Below, one piece after another: positions 34,444-42,702 of a stretch of 49,538 bases of DNA. The position numbers were made by a program, and so were the translations under genes. Every line of letters begins with the position of its first letter. The first letter of the stretch is position 1. This DNA comes from Acetobacteraceae bacterium. Lineage in GTDB: Bacteria; Pseudomonadota; Alphaproteobacteria; Acetobacterales; Acetobacteraceae. The stretch spans positions 352 through 49,889 of the forward strand of contig PLSZ01000506.1 of assembly GCA_003164305.1 (NCBI GenBank), given 5' to 3'. The notes under the pieces are model-generated. The model was given only the letters and a program-made list of their open reading frames with translations. It ran no database searches and was not told where the DNA came from.

Positions 34444-35578
34444 TCTTTTCAATCCCGCGCACTACGCGGCGTCCCGCCTGCCGGTGGCCGAGGCTTCCAA
34501 TCTGCCACCCTGGTGTTATGTCGAGCCCGCGTTTTTCAATCGCGAAATGGATCGGATCTTTCGCCGGGAATGGCTGTGCGTCGCGCGCGAAGAACAGATC
34601 GCCGCGCTGGGCGATTATCTGGCGCTGGACGTCGCGGGGGTGCCATTGCTGCTGGTCCGCGACAAAGCCGGCGTGGCGCGGGCGTTCAGCAATACCTGCC
34701 GTCATCGCGGATGTATTGTCGCTCAGGGCACCGGGAACCGAAAGGATATTGTCTGTCCGTATCATTCGTGGCTGTATGCGCTGGATGGAACGTTGCTGAG
34801 TGCGCCCACTGATATGGGAGATTCGGTCGGATTCGATAAGGCGGACTTCAATTTGATTCCGGTTCGCCTTGACTCCTGGGGTGGGTTCTTGTTTGTCAAC
34901 TTCAGCGCCAGCGCACCGGACCTGGCGACACATCTGGGAAATCTGCCCGACCTGCTGCGACATTATGGGTGCGAGACCATGCGGATCGGTCGGCGGCTGG
35001 ACTTCGACGTCGCCTGCAACTGGAAATTCTACGTGGAGAATTTGAAGGACGCGCATCACGTGGCGACGGTTCACGCCAGTTCGATCAACGCGTATGCCTC
35101 AACGACAAAATACTGGCGGGAGGTGCAACCGACCACCGGCAATCTGGTCAGCACCTTCATGGGATTTCCCGGCAGCGCGGCTTTGTCGCGCGGCGAGCAG
35201 GGATTTCCCTTCATCGAAAGCCTTAAAGGCCAGACACCCGGCACGACCGCGCCGCTGATTTTTCCGAACATGTATCTCAGTTGCACGATGGACTGCGCCT
35301 GGTACATCATCGTGCATCCCGTCGCGGTCGACCGTTGCCGGGTTGAACAGGGAGCGATCTTTCCCGCCAGCGTGTTCGAACGGCCGGACTTCGACGAAAT
35401 CGCTCCTCGCTACTTCCGCCGCTTCGACATGACGCAAGCGGAGGACAACGCCATCTGCGAATTGCAACACCGGGGGCTGTTGTCGCCCTACGCCACGCAA
35501 GGCCGATATTCGGCGCGGGAGCGGCTGGTGCATCAGACGGTGAACTGGATCCTGGACCGGGTGCTCGCGCCCGCATGA
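34427..35578 (+). CDS. Rieske [2Fe-2S] oxygenase alpha subunit (second)
   Basis: 383 residues; ATG at 34427 with AGGAGG at 9 nt. Rieske motif NTCRHRGC ... IVCPYHSWLYAL (about residues 84-112) and mononuclear iron site VENLKDAHHVATVH (about 205-218) with distal Asp in AEDNAIC. Shares RIFRREW and RHRGC blocks with the first Rieske gene, so both belong to the same broad group. It is embedded between the ATPase and permease genes of a PotABCD-like importer with overlaps on both sides (17 nt and ATGA), which suggests it oxidises the imported substrate. No reductase partner in the window. Confidence 0.9.
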   Translation: MLTPSDLFNPAHYAASRLPVAEASNLPPWCYVEPAFFNREMDRIFRREWLCVAREEQIAALGDYLALDVAGVPLLLVRDKAGVARAFSNTCRHRGCIVAQGTGNRKDIVCPYHSWLYALDGTLLSAPTDMGDSVGFDKADFNLIPVRLDSWGGFLFVNFSASAPDLATHLGNLPDLLRHYGCETMRIGRRLDFDVACNWKFYVENLKDAHHVATVHASSINAYASTTKYWREVQPTTGNLVSTFMGFPGSAALSRGEQGFPFIESLKGQTPGTTAPLIFPNMYLSCTMDCAWYIIVHPVAVDRCRVEQGAIFPASVFERPDFDEIAPRYFRRFDMTQAEDNAICELQHRGLLSPYATQGRYSARERLVHQTVNWILDRVLAPA

Positions 35579-36444
35579 CGCACGCCGGGGCGCGGGTACG
35601 CTGGGAGAGGCTGTTGTTGCCGGCCTGTCTGGTGTCGTTCGGGTTGCTGGCCGTGACGCAAATCCTGTTCCTGCGCCTCAGCTTCTTTCGCGACCTTCGT
35701 TTCGGCCGCATGAGTCCCTCCGCCGGGTTTTTTAACTACATCACGGTCTTCACCGATGGATTTTATCTGACGGCGTTGTGGCGAACGATCGAGGTCTCGG
35801 CGATCGTCACCGCCGCGGCATTATTATTGGCGTGGCCGATGGCTTACCTTCTCTCCCGCATGCCGCCGCGGGTCGCGAGCCCGCTTCTGGCTCTGGCGGT
35901 GACCGCGTCGTTCGTCACCATCATTATTAAAGTACTCGGTATCATCATCATCTTCAGCGCGGACGGTGCGCTCAATCGTGGTCTGTTGGCGCTCGGCGTG
36001 ATCGATCGGCCGCTGAGCCCCCACGGGTCGGTCGGCGGCGTGGTCCTGGGACAATTACTATACACTTTGCCGTTCATGCTGCTGACGCTGTTCAGCGTGA
36101 TACGCACCATCCCCCGTTCGTTGGAGGACGCGGCGGAAATCCACGGCGCGTCGCGTTGGCGAGCCATGTGGCGCGTGGTGCTGCCGTTGAGTCTTCCCGG
36201 CGTGATCGGCGGCGCGCTGGTCGTGTTCAATCTGTCGATGGGTTCATTCACGTCCGCGGCTCTGTTGGGTGGCGGACGCGTATTGACGCTGCCCGTGTTG
36301 ATTCAGCAAACCGCGATGGTGCAAATCAAATACGGCCTGTCGGGCGCGATGGCCTGTGTGCTGCTGGTCGCCACCTTGCTGATCAATTTAATTTCGGTCG
36401 TCGCGGTCTCCCGACTCCGCACGGCGCGACCGGTGACCGCGTAA
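35575..36444 (+). CDS. ABC transporter permease (PotB-like, second system)
   Basis: 289-residue permease, ATGA overlap with the Rieske gene. Six hydrophobic helices; EAA loop SLEDAAEIHGASRWRAMWRV (about 182-201). Third-last gene of the co-oriented run that starts at the amidase promoter, followed by its PotC-like partner with a TAATG overlap. Confidence 0.9.
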   Translation: MTHAGARVRWERLLLPACLVSFGLLAVTQILFLRLSFFRDLRFGRMSPSAGFFNYITVFTDGFYLTALWRTIEVSAIVTAAALLLAWPMAYLLSRMPPRVASPLLALAVTASFVTIIIKVLGIIIIFSADGALNRGLLALGVIDRPLSPHGSVGGVVLGQLLYTLPFMLLTLFSVIRTIPRSLEDAAEIHGASRWRAMWRVVLPLSLPGVIGGALVVFNLSMGSFTSAALLGGGRVLTLPVLIQQTAMVQIKYGLSGAMACVLLVATLLINLISVVAVSRLRTARPVTA

Positions 36445-37262
36445 TGCGCCGGCGCGTGGTCCAGAGTATCGGCGTCGTGTTCATCCTGATGTTCTATACT
36501 TTGCTGTTCGCGCCGCTTGTCGTCGTGGTCGGCGCCTCATTCGACGGCTCAAAAGGCGGCTTCATGAACTTCCCGCCGCGCGAGTTTTCGCTTGTATGGT
36601 ACCGCGGCCTGCCGTTCGACTATGTGCGCGCCTTGCTGCTGAGTTGCGAACTCGGCGCGGCGGCCGCGGCGATCAGTTCGGTGTTAGGCATCGCGGCCGC
36701 TTTGGGCCTCGTGCGCGGCAAGGTCCCGGCAAAACCGTTGGTCGCCGCGATGCTCCGCGCGCCGCTGCAAATTCCCGCCGTGGTCATTGGGCTCGGGTTT
36801 CTGCAATTTTATTATCTGCTGGGATCGATGTTCGGGTTTAATCCCAGCGGCACTTTCGTTGGTTTGTTGATCGGCCACGTGTTCATCACCTTGCCATTCG
36901 CGATCGGCAGCGTCACCGTCGTCTTGCAACGTTTCAGCATCAGCCTCGAAGAAGCCGCGATCTCCCTGGGCGCCACTGACTGGCGGACCTTTCGCCGCGT
37001 GACGTTGCCGATCATCCTGCCTGGTGTTTGGTCCGGCGCGCTTTACGCGTTCATCATCTCGTTCGGCGACGTGCCGGTGTCGATGCTGCTGGCCGGCGAG
37101 CACACCGCGCCGTTTCCGGTGGCGATGTTCAACGCCATGCAATTCGATTTCAATCCGGCCATCCTGGCGATTTCGACGCTCGTGCTGGCGGGGTCCTGCC
37201 TCGTCATTTGGCTTCTGCAACGGGTACTGGGCGTCAACGCGCTGACCGTGACGAGCGGCTGA
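36444..37262 (+). CDS. ABC transporter permease (PotC-like, second system)
   Basis: 272-residue permease starting at the ATG that overlaps the PotB-like stop; the frame is open further upstream but that part is shadow. Helices include SIGVVFILMFYTLLFAPLVV; EAA loop SLEEAAISLGATDWRTFRRV (about 168-187). Ends the catabolic run; converges on nrdG with a 2-nt gap. Confidence 0.9.
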   Translation: MRRRVVQSIGVVFILMFYTLLFAPLVVVVGASFDGSKGGFMNFPPREFSLVWYRGLPFDYVRALLLSCELGAAAAAISSVLGIAAALGLVRGKVPAKPLVAAMLRAPLQIPAVVIGLGFLQFYYLLGSMFGFNPSGTFVGLLIGHVFITLPFAIGSVTVVLQRFSISLEEAAISLGATDWRTFRRVTLPIILPGVWSGALYAFIISFGDVPVSMLLAGEHTAPFPVAMFNAMQFDFNPAILAISTLVLAGSCLVIWLLQRVLGVNALTVTSG

Positions 37263-37264
37263 TT

Positions 37265-37951
37265 TCAGTTCGCCCGCCGGATCGTCACGTCCGGAACAAG
37301 TGCGCGCAATGCCGGCAACAGTGTATCCAGCCGCACTGGCACGACGCGCGCCACCAACGCCGTGTCGGTGCAGCCCTCCGGCCGAAACTCTTGCAGCACC
37401 CATCGCTGAACCCCGTGCGCACCCAACACCTCGCTCATCGCCAGCAGATCTTCGCCGGTCAGCAGATCCGGGTGCACCGTGGTACGAATTTCATGGGCGA
37501 TACCGCTCGCCAGCACAAGGTCCAACGCGCGGCGCGCGCGGTCGCCGGAGCCGGCGACGCCAGTCGTGGCACCGTAACGATCGAACGGAGCCTTTATGTC
37601 CAATCCAATCCAGTCCAGCAGAGGCAGAATGCGCCGAAGCCGTTCAGGCACCACCCCCGCGCTGTGCAGACCGGACGCGAACCCCAGATCGCGAACCTGG
37701 GCAAGCGCGGCCGGAAAATCGGACTGAATGGTCGGCTCCCCGCCGCTGAAGACCACGGCGTCCAGCAGGCCAATCCGCCGGCGCAGCCAGCCGACAGTGG
37801 CGTCCCAGTCCAGGGACGCCGGGGGGGCCCGGCGCAGATGGGCATTATGACAGTAACGACACCGCAGAGGACAGCCGGCCGAGAACACCACCGCGGCAAG
37901 CCGGCCAGGAAAATCAACGGTGCTGAACGGCACCAGACCGGCGTGTTTCAC
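37265..37951 (-). CDS. nrdG: Anaerobic ribonucleotide reductase activating protein (radical SAM, NrdG)
   Basis: 228-residue radical SAM activase that installs the glycyl radical on class III ribonucleotide reductase under anoxia. The 4Fe-4S motif CxxxCxxC is GCPLRCRYCHN (about residues 26-36); FSGGEPT follows as the SAM-binding GGE segment. It resembles the longer NrdG type found with split or Zn-type NrdD. GTG start overlaps the stop of the small radical-domain gene (GTGA). Requires anoxic conditions. Confidence 0.92.
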   Translation of the reverse strand: MKHAGLVPFSTVDFPGRLAAVVFSAGCPLRCRYCHNAHLRRAPPASLDWDATVGWLRRRIGLLDAVVFSGGEPTIQSDFPAALAQVRDLGFASGLHSAGVVPERLRRILPLLDWIGLDIKAPFDRYGATTGVAGSGDRARRALDLVLASGIAHEIRTTVHPDLLTGEDLLAMSEVLGAHGVQRWVLQEFRPEGCTDTALVARVVPVRLDTLLPALRALVPDVTIRRAN

Positions 37952-38124
37952 CGCTCATGGGATTCGGTGATCACAAAACTTCGGCGGTCGGCGTGCTCGG
38001 CCTGCTTGCCGACGTTGAAAGACGCGATCGGCCGGTGATAGCCCATCACCCGCGTCCAGATCTCACAGGGCTGACGTTCGTCGTCGGTCAGCGCGACGTC
38101 CTGGGATTCGGTGCTGTCTGGCAA
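37948..38124 (-). CDS. Separate glycyl-radical domain of class III ribonucleotide reductase
   Basis: 58-residue protein that matches only the C-terminal end of NrdD: CEIWTRVMGYHRPIASFN (the glycine of RVMGY is the radical-bearing position) followed by GKQAEHADRRSF. The main NrdD ORF stops just before this domain, and this frame differs from it. TTG at 38124 has AGGAG at 38133-38137 with 8-nt spacing, overlapping the NrdD stop, so it looks independently translated rather than frameshift debris. A TTG at 38142 is an alternative start. Likely supplies the radical glycine in trans. Confidence 0.75.
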   Translation of the reverse strand: MPDSTESQDVALTDDERQPCEIWTRVMGYHRPIASFNVGKQAEHADRRSFVITESHER

Positions 38125-38128
38125 TGTC

Positions 38129-40162
38129 TTAACTCCTGTCAAACCGGGAACCGAGACGTTTCTCGGTCAGCCGCTCTTCGTCGCATCGCGGGCAGAACGG
38201 ATGCTCCCCCGCGAGGTAGCCATGCACGGGACAAATCGAAAATGTCGGCGTGACGGTGATGTAAGGCAGGCGAAATCGCGACAAAGCCCGCCGCACCAGA
38301 TCGCGGCACGCGTTCGACGATGGCAGGCGTTGCGCGAGGTACAGATGCAGCACCGTCCCGCCGGTGTATTTGGCCTGCAACGCTTCCTGGTGTTCCAGCG
38401 CCTCGAACGGATCGTCCGTGAAGCCGACCGGCAATTGCGAGGAATTGGTATAGTATGGCTTTTCCGCCGTCCCCGCCTGCCGAATGCCGGGATAGCGCGC
38501 GCGGTCTTCCTTCGCCAGACGGTAGGTCGCGCCCTCGGCCGGGGTCGCTTCCAGATTGAACATATGGCCGGTCTGTTCCTGGAACCCAACGATGCGCGCC
38601 CGCACGTGATCCAACACGGAGCAGGCGAAATCGTGGCCGCTCGGACTGGCGATGTCGTCGGCGCCATCGGTGAAGTTGCGGATCATCTCGTTGATCCCGT
38701 TCACGCCGATGGTGGAGAAATGGTTGCGCAGCGTGCCGAGATAGCGCTTCGTGAACGGGAACAATCCATCGTCCATGAAGCGCTGGATCACTTTGCGTTT
38801 AATTTCCAGACTGTCGCGCGCCATTTCCAGCAATCGATCGAGGCGAGCGTAAAGCGCGTCGGCATCGCCTCGGCAGGTAAAGCCCGAACGCGCGCAGTTG
38901 ATGGTGACGACACCGATCGAGCCGGTTTGCTCGGCGGAGCCAAACAGTCCGTTGCCGCGCTTCAGCAATTCTCGAAGATCCAGTTGCAAGCGGCAGCACA
39001 TGGAACGGACCATGTGCGGCTGCAAATCGGAATTGAGGAAATTCTGGAAGTACGGCAGCCCGAATTTCGCCGTCATCGTGAACAGGCGCTCGGCGTTTTC
39101 CGATTCCCAGGGGAAATCGGCGGTGATGTTGTAAGTCGGAATCGGAAACGTGAAGATGCGGCCCTTGGCGTCGCCCTGGCCCATCACCTCGATATAAGCA
39201 CGATTGATCGCGTCCATTTCAGGCTGCAATTCGCCATAGGTGAACGGCATCTCCGCACCGCCAATCACCGGGACCTGTTCGCGCAGGTCCTCGGGGCAGA
39301 CCCAATCGAACGTCACGTTGGTGAATGGCGGCTGGCTACCCCAGCGCGACGGCACGTTCAGATTGAAGATGAACTCCTGAATATTCTGGCGCACCTCTTC
39401 ATACGACAGCCGGTCTTTTCGTACGTAAGGCGCCAGATAGGTGTCGAAAGAACTGAACGCCTGCGCGCCGGCCCATTCGTTCTGTAACGTGCCCAGAAAA
39501 TTCACCATCTGCCCCATCGCGCTGGACATATGCTTCGGTGGCGCGGCCTCCACCTTGCCGCCGACGCCATTGAAACCTTCCATCAGCAGACTGCGTAACG
39601 ACCACCCGGCGCAGTATCCCGACAGCATGTCCAGATCGTGAATGTGAAGGTCGCCGTCGCGATGCGCCTCACCGATCTCCGGTGGGTACACGCTGTTCAG
39701 CCAGTAGTTGGCGACGAGTTTGCCGGCGCTGTTCAGGATGAGGCCGCCCAGTGAGTAACCCTGGTTGGCGTTGGCGTTGACGCGCCAGTCGCGGCGATCG
39801 AGATATTCATTGATGGAGGCGACCGCGTCGACCGCCGCGTGGCGATCCTGACGCAATCGGGCATGTTGCGTCCGGTAAACGATATAAGCGCGCGCGGTAC
39901 GAAAATGGCCCGACCGCATCAGCACCGATTCGACCTCGTCCTGAATGTCCTCAACGTTTGGCGCGGCAACGGGGAACCGCGCCGTCAGCGCAACGACCAC
40001 GTCGTCGGTCAGTCGCGCCGCGACCGGGTCTTCTAACTCGCCGCTGGCATGTCCGGCGCGAGCGATGGCGGCGTGGATACGCTCGGCGTCGAACGCCGCA
40101 GAGCGCCCGTCACGCAGGACGATCTCGGAGAATGGCACAGTGGGAATCGGCGCGAGTCGCAT
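38129..40162 (-). CDS. nrdD: Anaerobic ribonucleoside-triphosphate reductase, catalytic part (NrdD)
   Basis: 677-residue class III ribonucleotide reductase that reduces ribonucleotides without oxygen. N-terminal ATP-cone (about 10-100: VLRDGRSAAFDAERIHAAI), catalytic barrel with MVRSMCCRLQLDLRELL and SIGVVTINCAR, and C-terminal zinc-type cysteines CPVHGYLAGEHPFCPRC. It ends (SRFDRS) without the RVxGY glycyl-radical tail of canonical ~710-residue NrdD; that tail is in the adjacent small gene. An FNR-like box lies 91 bp upstream. Weak ribosome site. Confidence 0.93.
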   Translation of the reverse strand: MRLAPIPTVPFSEIVLRDGRSAAFDAERIHAAIARAGHASGELEDPVAARLTDDVVVALTARFPVAAPNVEDIQDEVESVLMRSGHFRTARAYIVYRTQHARLRQDRHAAVDAVASINEYLDRRDWRVNANANQGYSLGGLILNSAGKLVANYWLNSVYPPEIGEAHRDGDLHIHDLDMLSGYCAGWSLRSLLMEGFNGVGGKVEAAPPKHMSSAMGQMVNFLGTLQNEWAGAQAFSSFDTYLAPYVRKDRLSYEEVRQNIQEFIFNLNVPSRWGSQPPFTNVTFDWVCPEDLREQVPVIGGAEMPFTYGELQPEMDAINRAYIEVMGQGDAKGRIFTFPIPTYNITADFPWESENAERLFTMTAKFGLPYFQNFLNSDLQPHMVRSMCCRLQLDLRELLKRGNGLFGSAEQTGSIGVVTINCARSGFTCRGDADALYARLDRLLEMARDSLEIKRKVIQRFMDDGLFPFTKRYLGTLRNHFSTIGVNGINEMIRNFTDGADDIASPSGHDFACSVLDHVRARIVGFQEQTGHMFNLEATPAEGATYRLAKEDRARYPGIRQAGTAEKPYYTNSSQLPVGFTDDPFEALEHQEALQAKYTGGTVLHLYLAQRLPSSNACRDLVRRALSRFRLPYITVTPTFSICPVHGYLAGEHPFCPRCDEERLTEKRLGSRFDRS

Positions 40163-40231
40163 GGACGGGCCTGTCAGTCTGGTCCCCGCTATCAGGCGGA
40201 GAAAAACATACCTCGGCTATGACGCACATCA

Positions 40232-40266
40232 TTGACACGAGTCGCTCCCACATTGACACAGATCAA
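40232..40266. promoter_or_regulatory. FNR/FixK-type box with a degenerate second copy 21 bp away
   Basis: TTGACACAGATCAA at 40253-40266 differs from the TTGAT-N4-ATCAA consensus at one base. A second copy, TTGACACGAGTCGC (40232-40245), shares the left half and lies exactly two helical turns away. Centre of the good box is 97 bp from the nrdD start and 82 bp from the cupin start, so it could control both divergent genes. Confidence 0.7.
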
Positions 40267-40341
40267 CGCCAGCCGCATGCCGCGATACGAGGCTGCCCCA
40301 TCGGGTTCCGCGTGGGCCCCCGGGTAAAGAAAGGAATCGCC

Positions 40342-40707
40342 ATGTATGAGCGCAATGGCGCCACAATCCGCAACATCGTCGAAGTGCTGTGGGAAACTCC
40401 GCCGGCGCATTACGACGCGCATTCGAAGATGCTGGTCACGCCAGAAAACGCCCGAACCCGCGTCTTCGATCACCGCGTCTCCTCGTATCAGCCGAAGGGA
40501 TATGTCGCGCCGCACCGGCATAAGGTGCAGGAGCAAATCTATCACGTGCTCGACGGCGAGGGGCTGATGGAACTGGACGGCGAACGGATCGTGGTGCGCC
40601 GGCAGGACGTGATCCATATTCCGCCGGGCGTGGAGCATGCGCTGTACAACACAGGTCTCGTGGACCTGGTGTTTCTGGTGATTACCTCGCCGCCCACCGA
40701 TACCTAA
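40342..40707 (+). CDS. Cupin-domain protein
   Basis: 121-residue single-domain cupin. Metal-binding motif one: His58, His60 and Glu64 in VAPHRHKVQEQIYHVLDGEG; motif two: IPPGVEHALYN with His99. No other domain; function unassigned (metal-dependent enzyme or small-molecule binding regulator). AAGGA precedes the ATG by 7 nt; a long upstream open frame is shadow. Shares the FNR-box gap with divergent nrdD. Confidence 0.85.
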   Translation: MYERNGATIRNIVEVLWETPPAHYDAHSKMLVTPENARTRVFDHRVSSYQPKGYVAPHRHKVQEQIYHVLDGEGLMELDGERIVVRRQDVIHIPPGVEHALYNTGLVDLVFLVITSPPTDT

Positions 40708-40710
40708 GTT

Positions 40711-42384
40711 TCAGGTTCCGGCGGCGATCGCCTTCGCCGCCAGATACCCAAATGTCAGCGCGGGTCCCAGTGTGATGCCTGGACCTGGGTAGGCGCCGCG
40801 CATCAGCGAATTCATGTCGTTGCCGCACGTGTACAGACCGCCGATGGGCGCGCCCGCCGCGTCCAGCACCCGTGCCGCCGCGTCGGTCACCAGCCCCGCC
40901 GAGGTGCCCAGATCGGCCGGATACAGCGCCACCCCAAAAAACGGTGGCGTCACGTCCGGCGCCACGCAGGGATTCGGCCGATGGTCGCTGTCCCCGACAT
41001 GGCGTTGGTAAGCGTCGCCGCCGCGGCCGAAGGCAAAATCCTTGCCGCGCGCGGCATGCTCGTTGAATTCCGCGACGGTGCGGACCAGGCGCGCGGCGTC
41101 GATCCCGAAGCGTTCCGCGAGCTCGGCGATCCCGCCAGCGCGGATCAGCGCGCCGCTTTCGATTGGTCAGCGCAACGACAGCGCGAACGGCTTCACTTCG
41201 CCAAGCCCGTAGCGCCACAACGCCGCGCGGTCGCAGATCAGGAACGCCGGAATCGCGTTCCCGGCGGCGAACATCGCCTGGACGAAGGCGTGATAGGACA
41301 CCGCCTCGTTGGTGAAGCGCACGCCGGCCCGGTTGACCGCGATCATTCCCGGTTTGCCACGATCGGTCATGATATGCGGGAACACCGCGTCCGAGCCGTC
41401 GTGCCGGCGGAACTTCGAGACCGGGGTCCAGAACGCGTTGCCCGCTTCGCCCCAGCCCAGTACGGCGCCGGCCGCGAGACCCATGCGAATGCCGTCGCCG
41501 GCGTTGCCGGGCGAGGCGGCGGACAGCGTCCCGGCCCGTGGCGGCAACAGTTGGGCTCGCAATGCCGGATCGTGGGAAAACCCACCCGTTGCCAGCACGA
41601 CGCCGCGCCGGGCTTTCAATAAGCGTCCGGACACGGTGACGCCGATCACGCGTGCGTTCTCGATCACCAGTTCGGATGCACCCGAATCCGTGCGGATCTC
41701 GACATTCCGCTGACGCAGCGAGACCAGCAGTCGCGCGGCCAGCGCGTTGCCGAGGTAAAGCGTCGTGCCGCGCGGCGACGAACAACGCTGCATCGCATGG
41801 CGCGCCAACAGGCGGGCCACGCGGGCGGCCGAGCGCGGGGAGCGGAACGCATGACGAAAATGCGGGATATCCGCGCGGTCGAGCATCATGCCACCGAACA
41901 GGGTGAATTCAGGCAACGGCGGACGCAGCAGCGCGAACGCCGCCCCCAGAGTACGCCCGTCGAACGGCTCCGGCTCCAGCACCCGGCCGCCCAACGTGGC
42001 GCCGGGCAGATCCGGGTAATAATCGGGATAGTTGGCGACCGGCCGGAGGCGCACCGCGGTGTTGGCTTCCAACCACGCGACCGCCTCGTTGCCGTGATCC
42101 AGGAAGGCGTCGCGCGCCGGATCGTCCGCCGGACCGGGAATCGTCGCGGCGAGATAGGCCTCCGTGGCCGCGCGGCTGTCGGCCCGGCCAACCGCCGCCA
42201 TTTTTGGATTGTTGGGCATCCAGATCATGCCGCCCGAGAAGGCGGTGGTGCCGCCGATCAGCGCGGTCTTCTCCAGCACCAGGACCCGCATGCCTGCCGC
42301 GGCGGCGACGGCGGCGGCGGTCATCCCTCCGGCTCCAGCCCCCAGAACGATCACGTCAAAATCGTCGGATTTTTCCCGCGTCAT
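40711..42384 (-). pseudogene. FAD-dependent oxidoreductase (KstD/fumarate reductase-like) with an in-frame TGA
   Basis: Flavoprotein of the succinate dehydrogenase/fumarate reductase flavoprotein and 3-ketosteroid dehydrogenase group. GxGxxG in VIVLGAGAGGMTAAAVAA at the N-terminus; GVVLATGGFSHDP and NRAGVRFTNEAVSYH typical of the family. After ALSLR a TGA at 41167-41169 interrupts, but the same frame continues open for about 150 codons (ESGALIRAGGIAELAERFG ... PGITLGPALTFGYLAAKA) to the natural C-terminus. Restored length about 557 residues. CGA-to-TGA mutation, readthrough or sequence error are all possible. ATG at 42384 preferred over TTG at 42390. Confidence 0.8.
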
Positions 42385-42423
42385 GCTCAATGGGACGTAT
42401 CGCGCGCGTGACGGCGGCGGACA

Positions 42424-42437
42424 TTGACGTGGATCAA
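42424..42437. promoter_or_regulatory. FNR/FixK-type box near the flavoprotein gene
   Basis: TTGACGTGGATCAA, one mismatch from TTGAT-N4-ATCAA. Its centre is about 46 bp from the flavoprotein start codon, close for a class II activator unless the leader is very short; it could instead repress. Confidence 0.65.
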
Positions 42438-42535
42438 GGATGAGATCGCCACGTTATCCGCCGGCGATCTCCGGTGGATCCTCCCGCCGCCGGCGAATTT
42501 GGTTGCTCTATCGTGACATGTCCATCCCACCTCGT

Positions 42536-42549
42536 TTGATCCAGATCAA
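42536..42549. promoter_or_regulatory. Perfect FNR consensus box upstream of the 2OG-oxygenase-like pair
   Basis: TTGATCCAGATCAA matches the FNR/ANR/FixK consensus TTGAT-N4-ATCAA exactly. Centre 160 bp from the plus-strand start codon; with activation at -41.5 transcription would begin near 42584. Confidence 0.75.
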
Positions 42550-42702
42550 AGCCACACCGGATTCCCCGCGCGATGGGTCACGCCACCCCATCAACCGGCA
42601 TCGGGCGGCTGTCCGAATCCGCGGACCGCGCCAAACGGGTGCAATCGCGAACCCACCGCGGCCGCCGGTTTCCTGTTGTTCCGTCAACCGAAGGATATCG
42701 CC

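Larger units (their letters stand above)
42385..42702. other. 318-bp divergent intergenic region with two FNR-type boxes
   Basis: No ORF of note. It separates the flavoprotein gene (minus) from the paired 2OG-oxygenase-like genes (plus) and holds the two FNR-like palindromes annotated separately; the remaining ~150 bp before the plus-strand start shows no other clear signal. Confidence 0.6.

Noticed and set aside
38124..38142. Programmed frameshift joining NrdD to its radical domain
   Set aside because: No slippery heptamer or following hairpin seen at the junction, and the small ORF has its own AGGAG site, so independent translation is simpler.
41167..41169. Selenocysteine at the TGA of the flavoprotein
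   Set aside because: The position is not a known redox residue in this family and no selenocysteine insertion hairpin is apparent; nonsense mutation or error is more likely.
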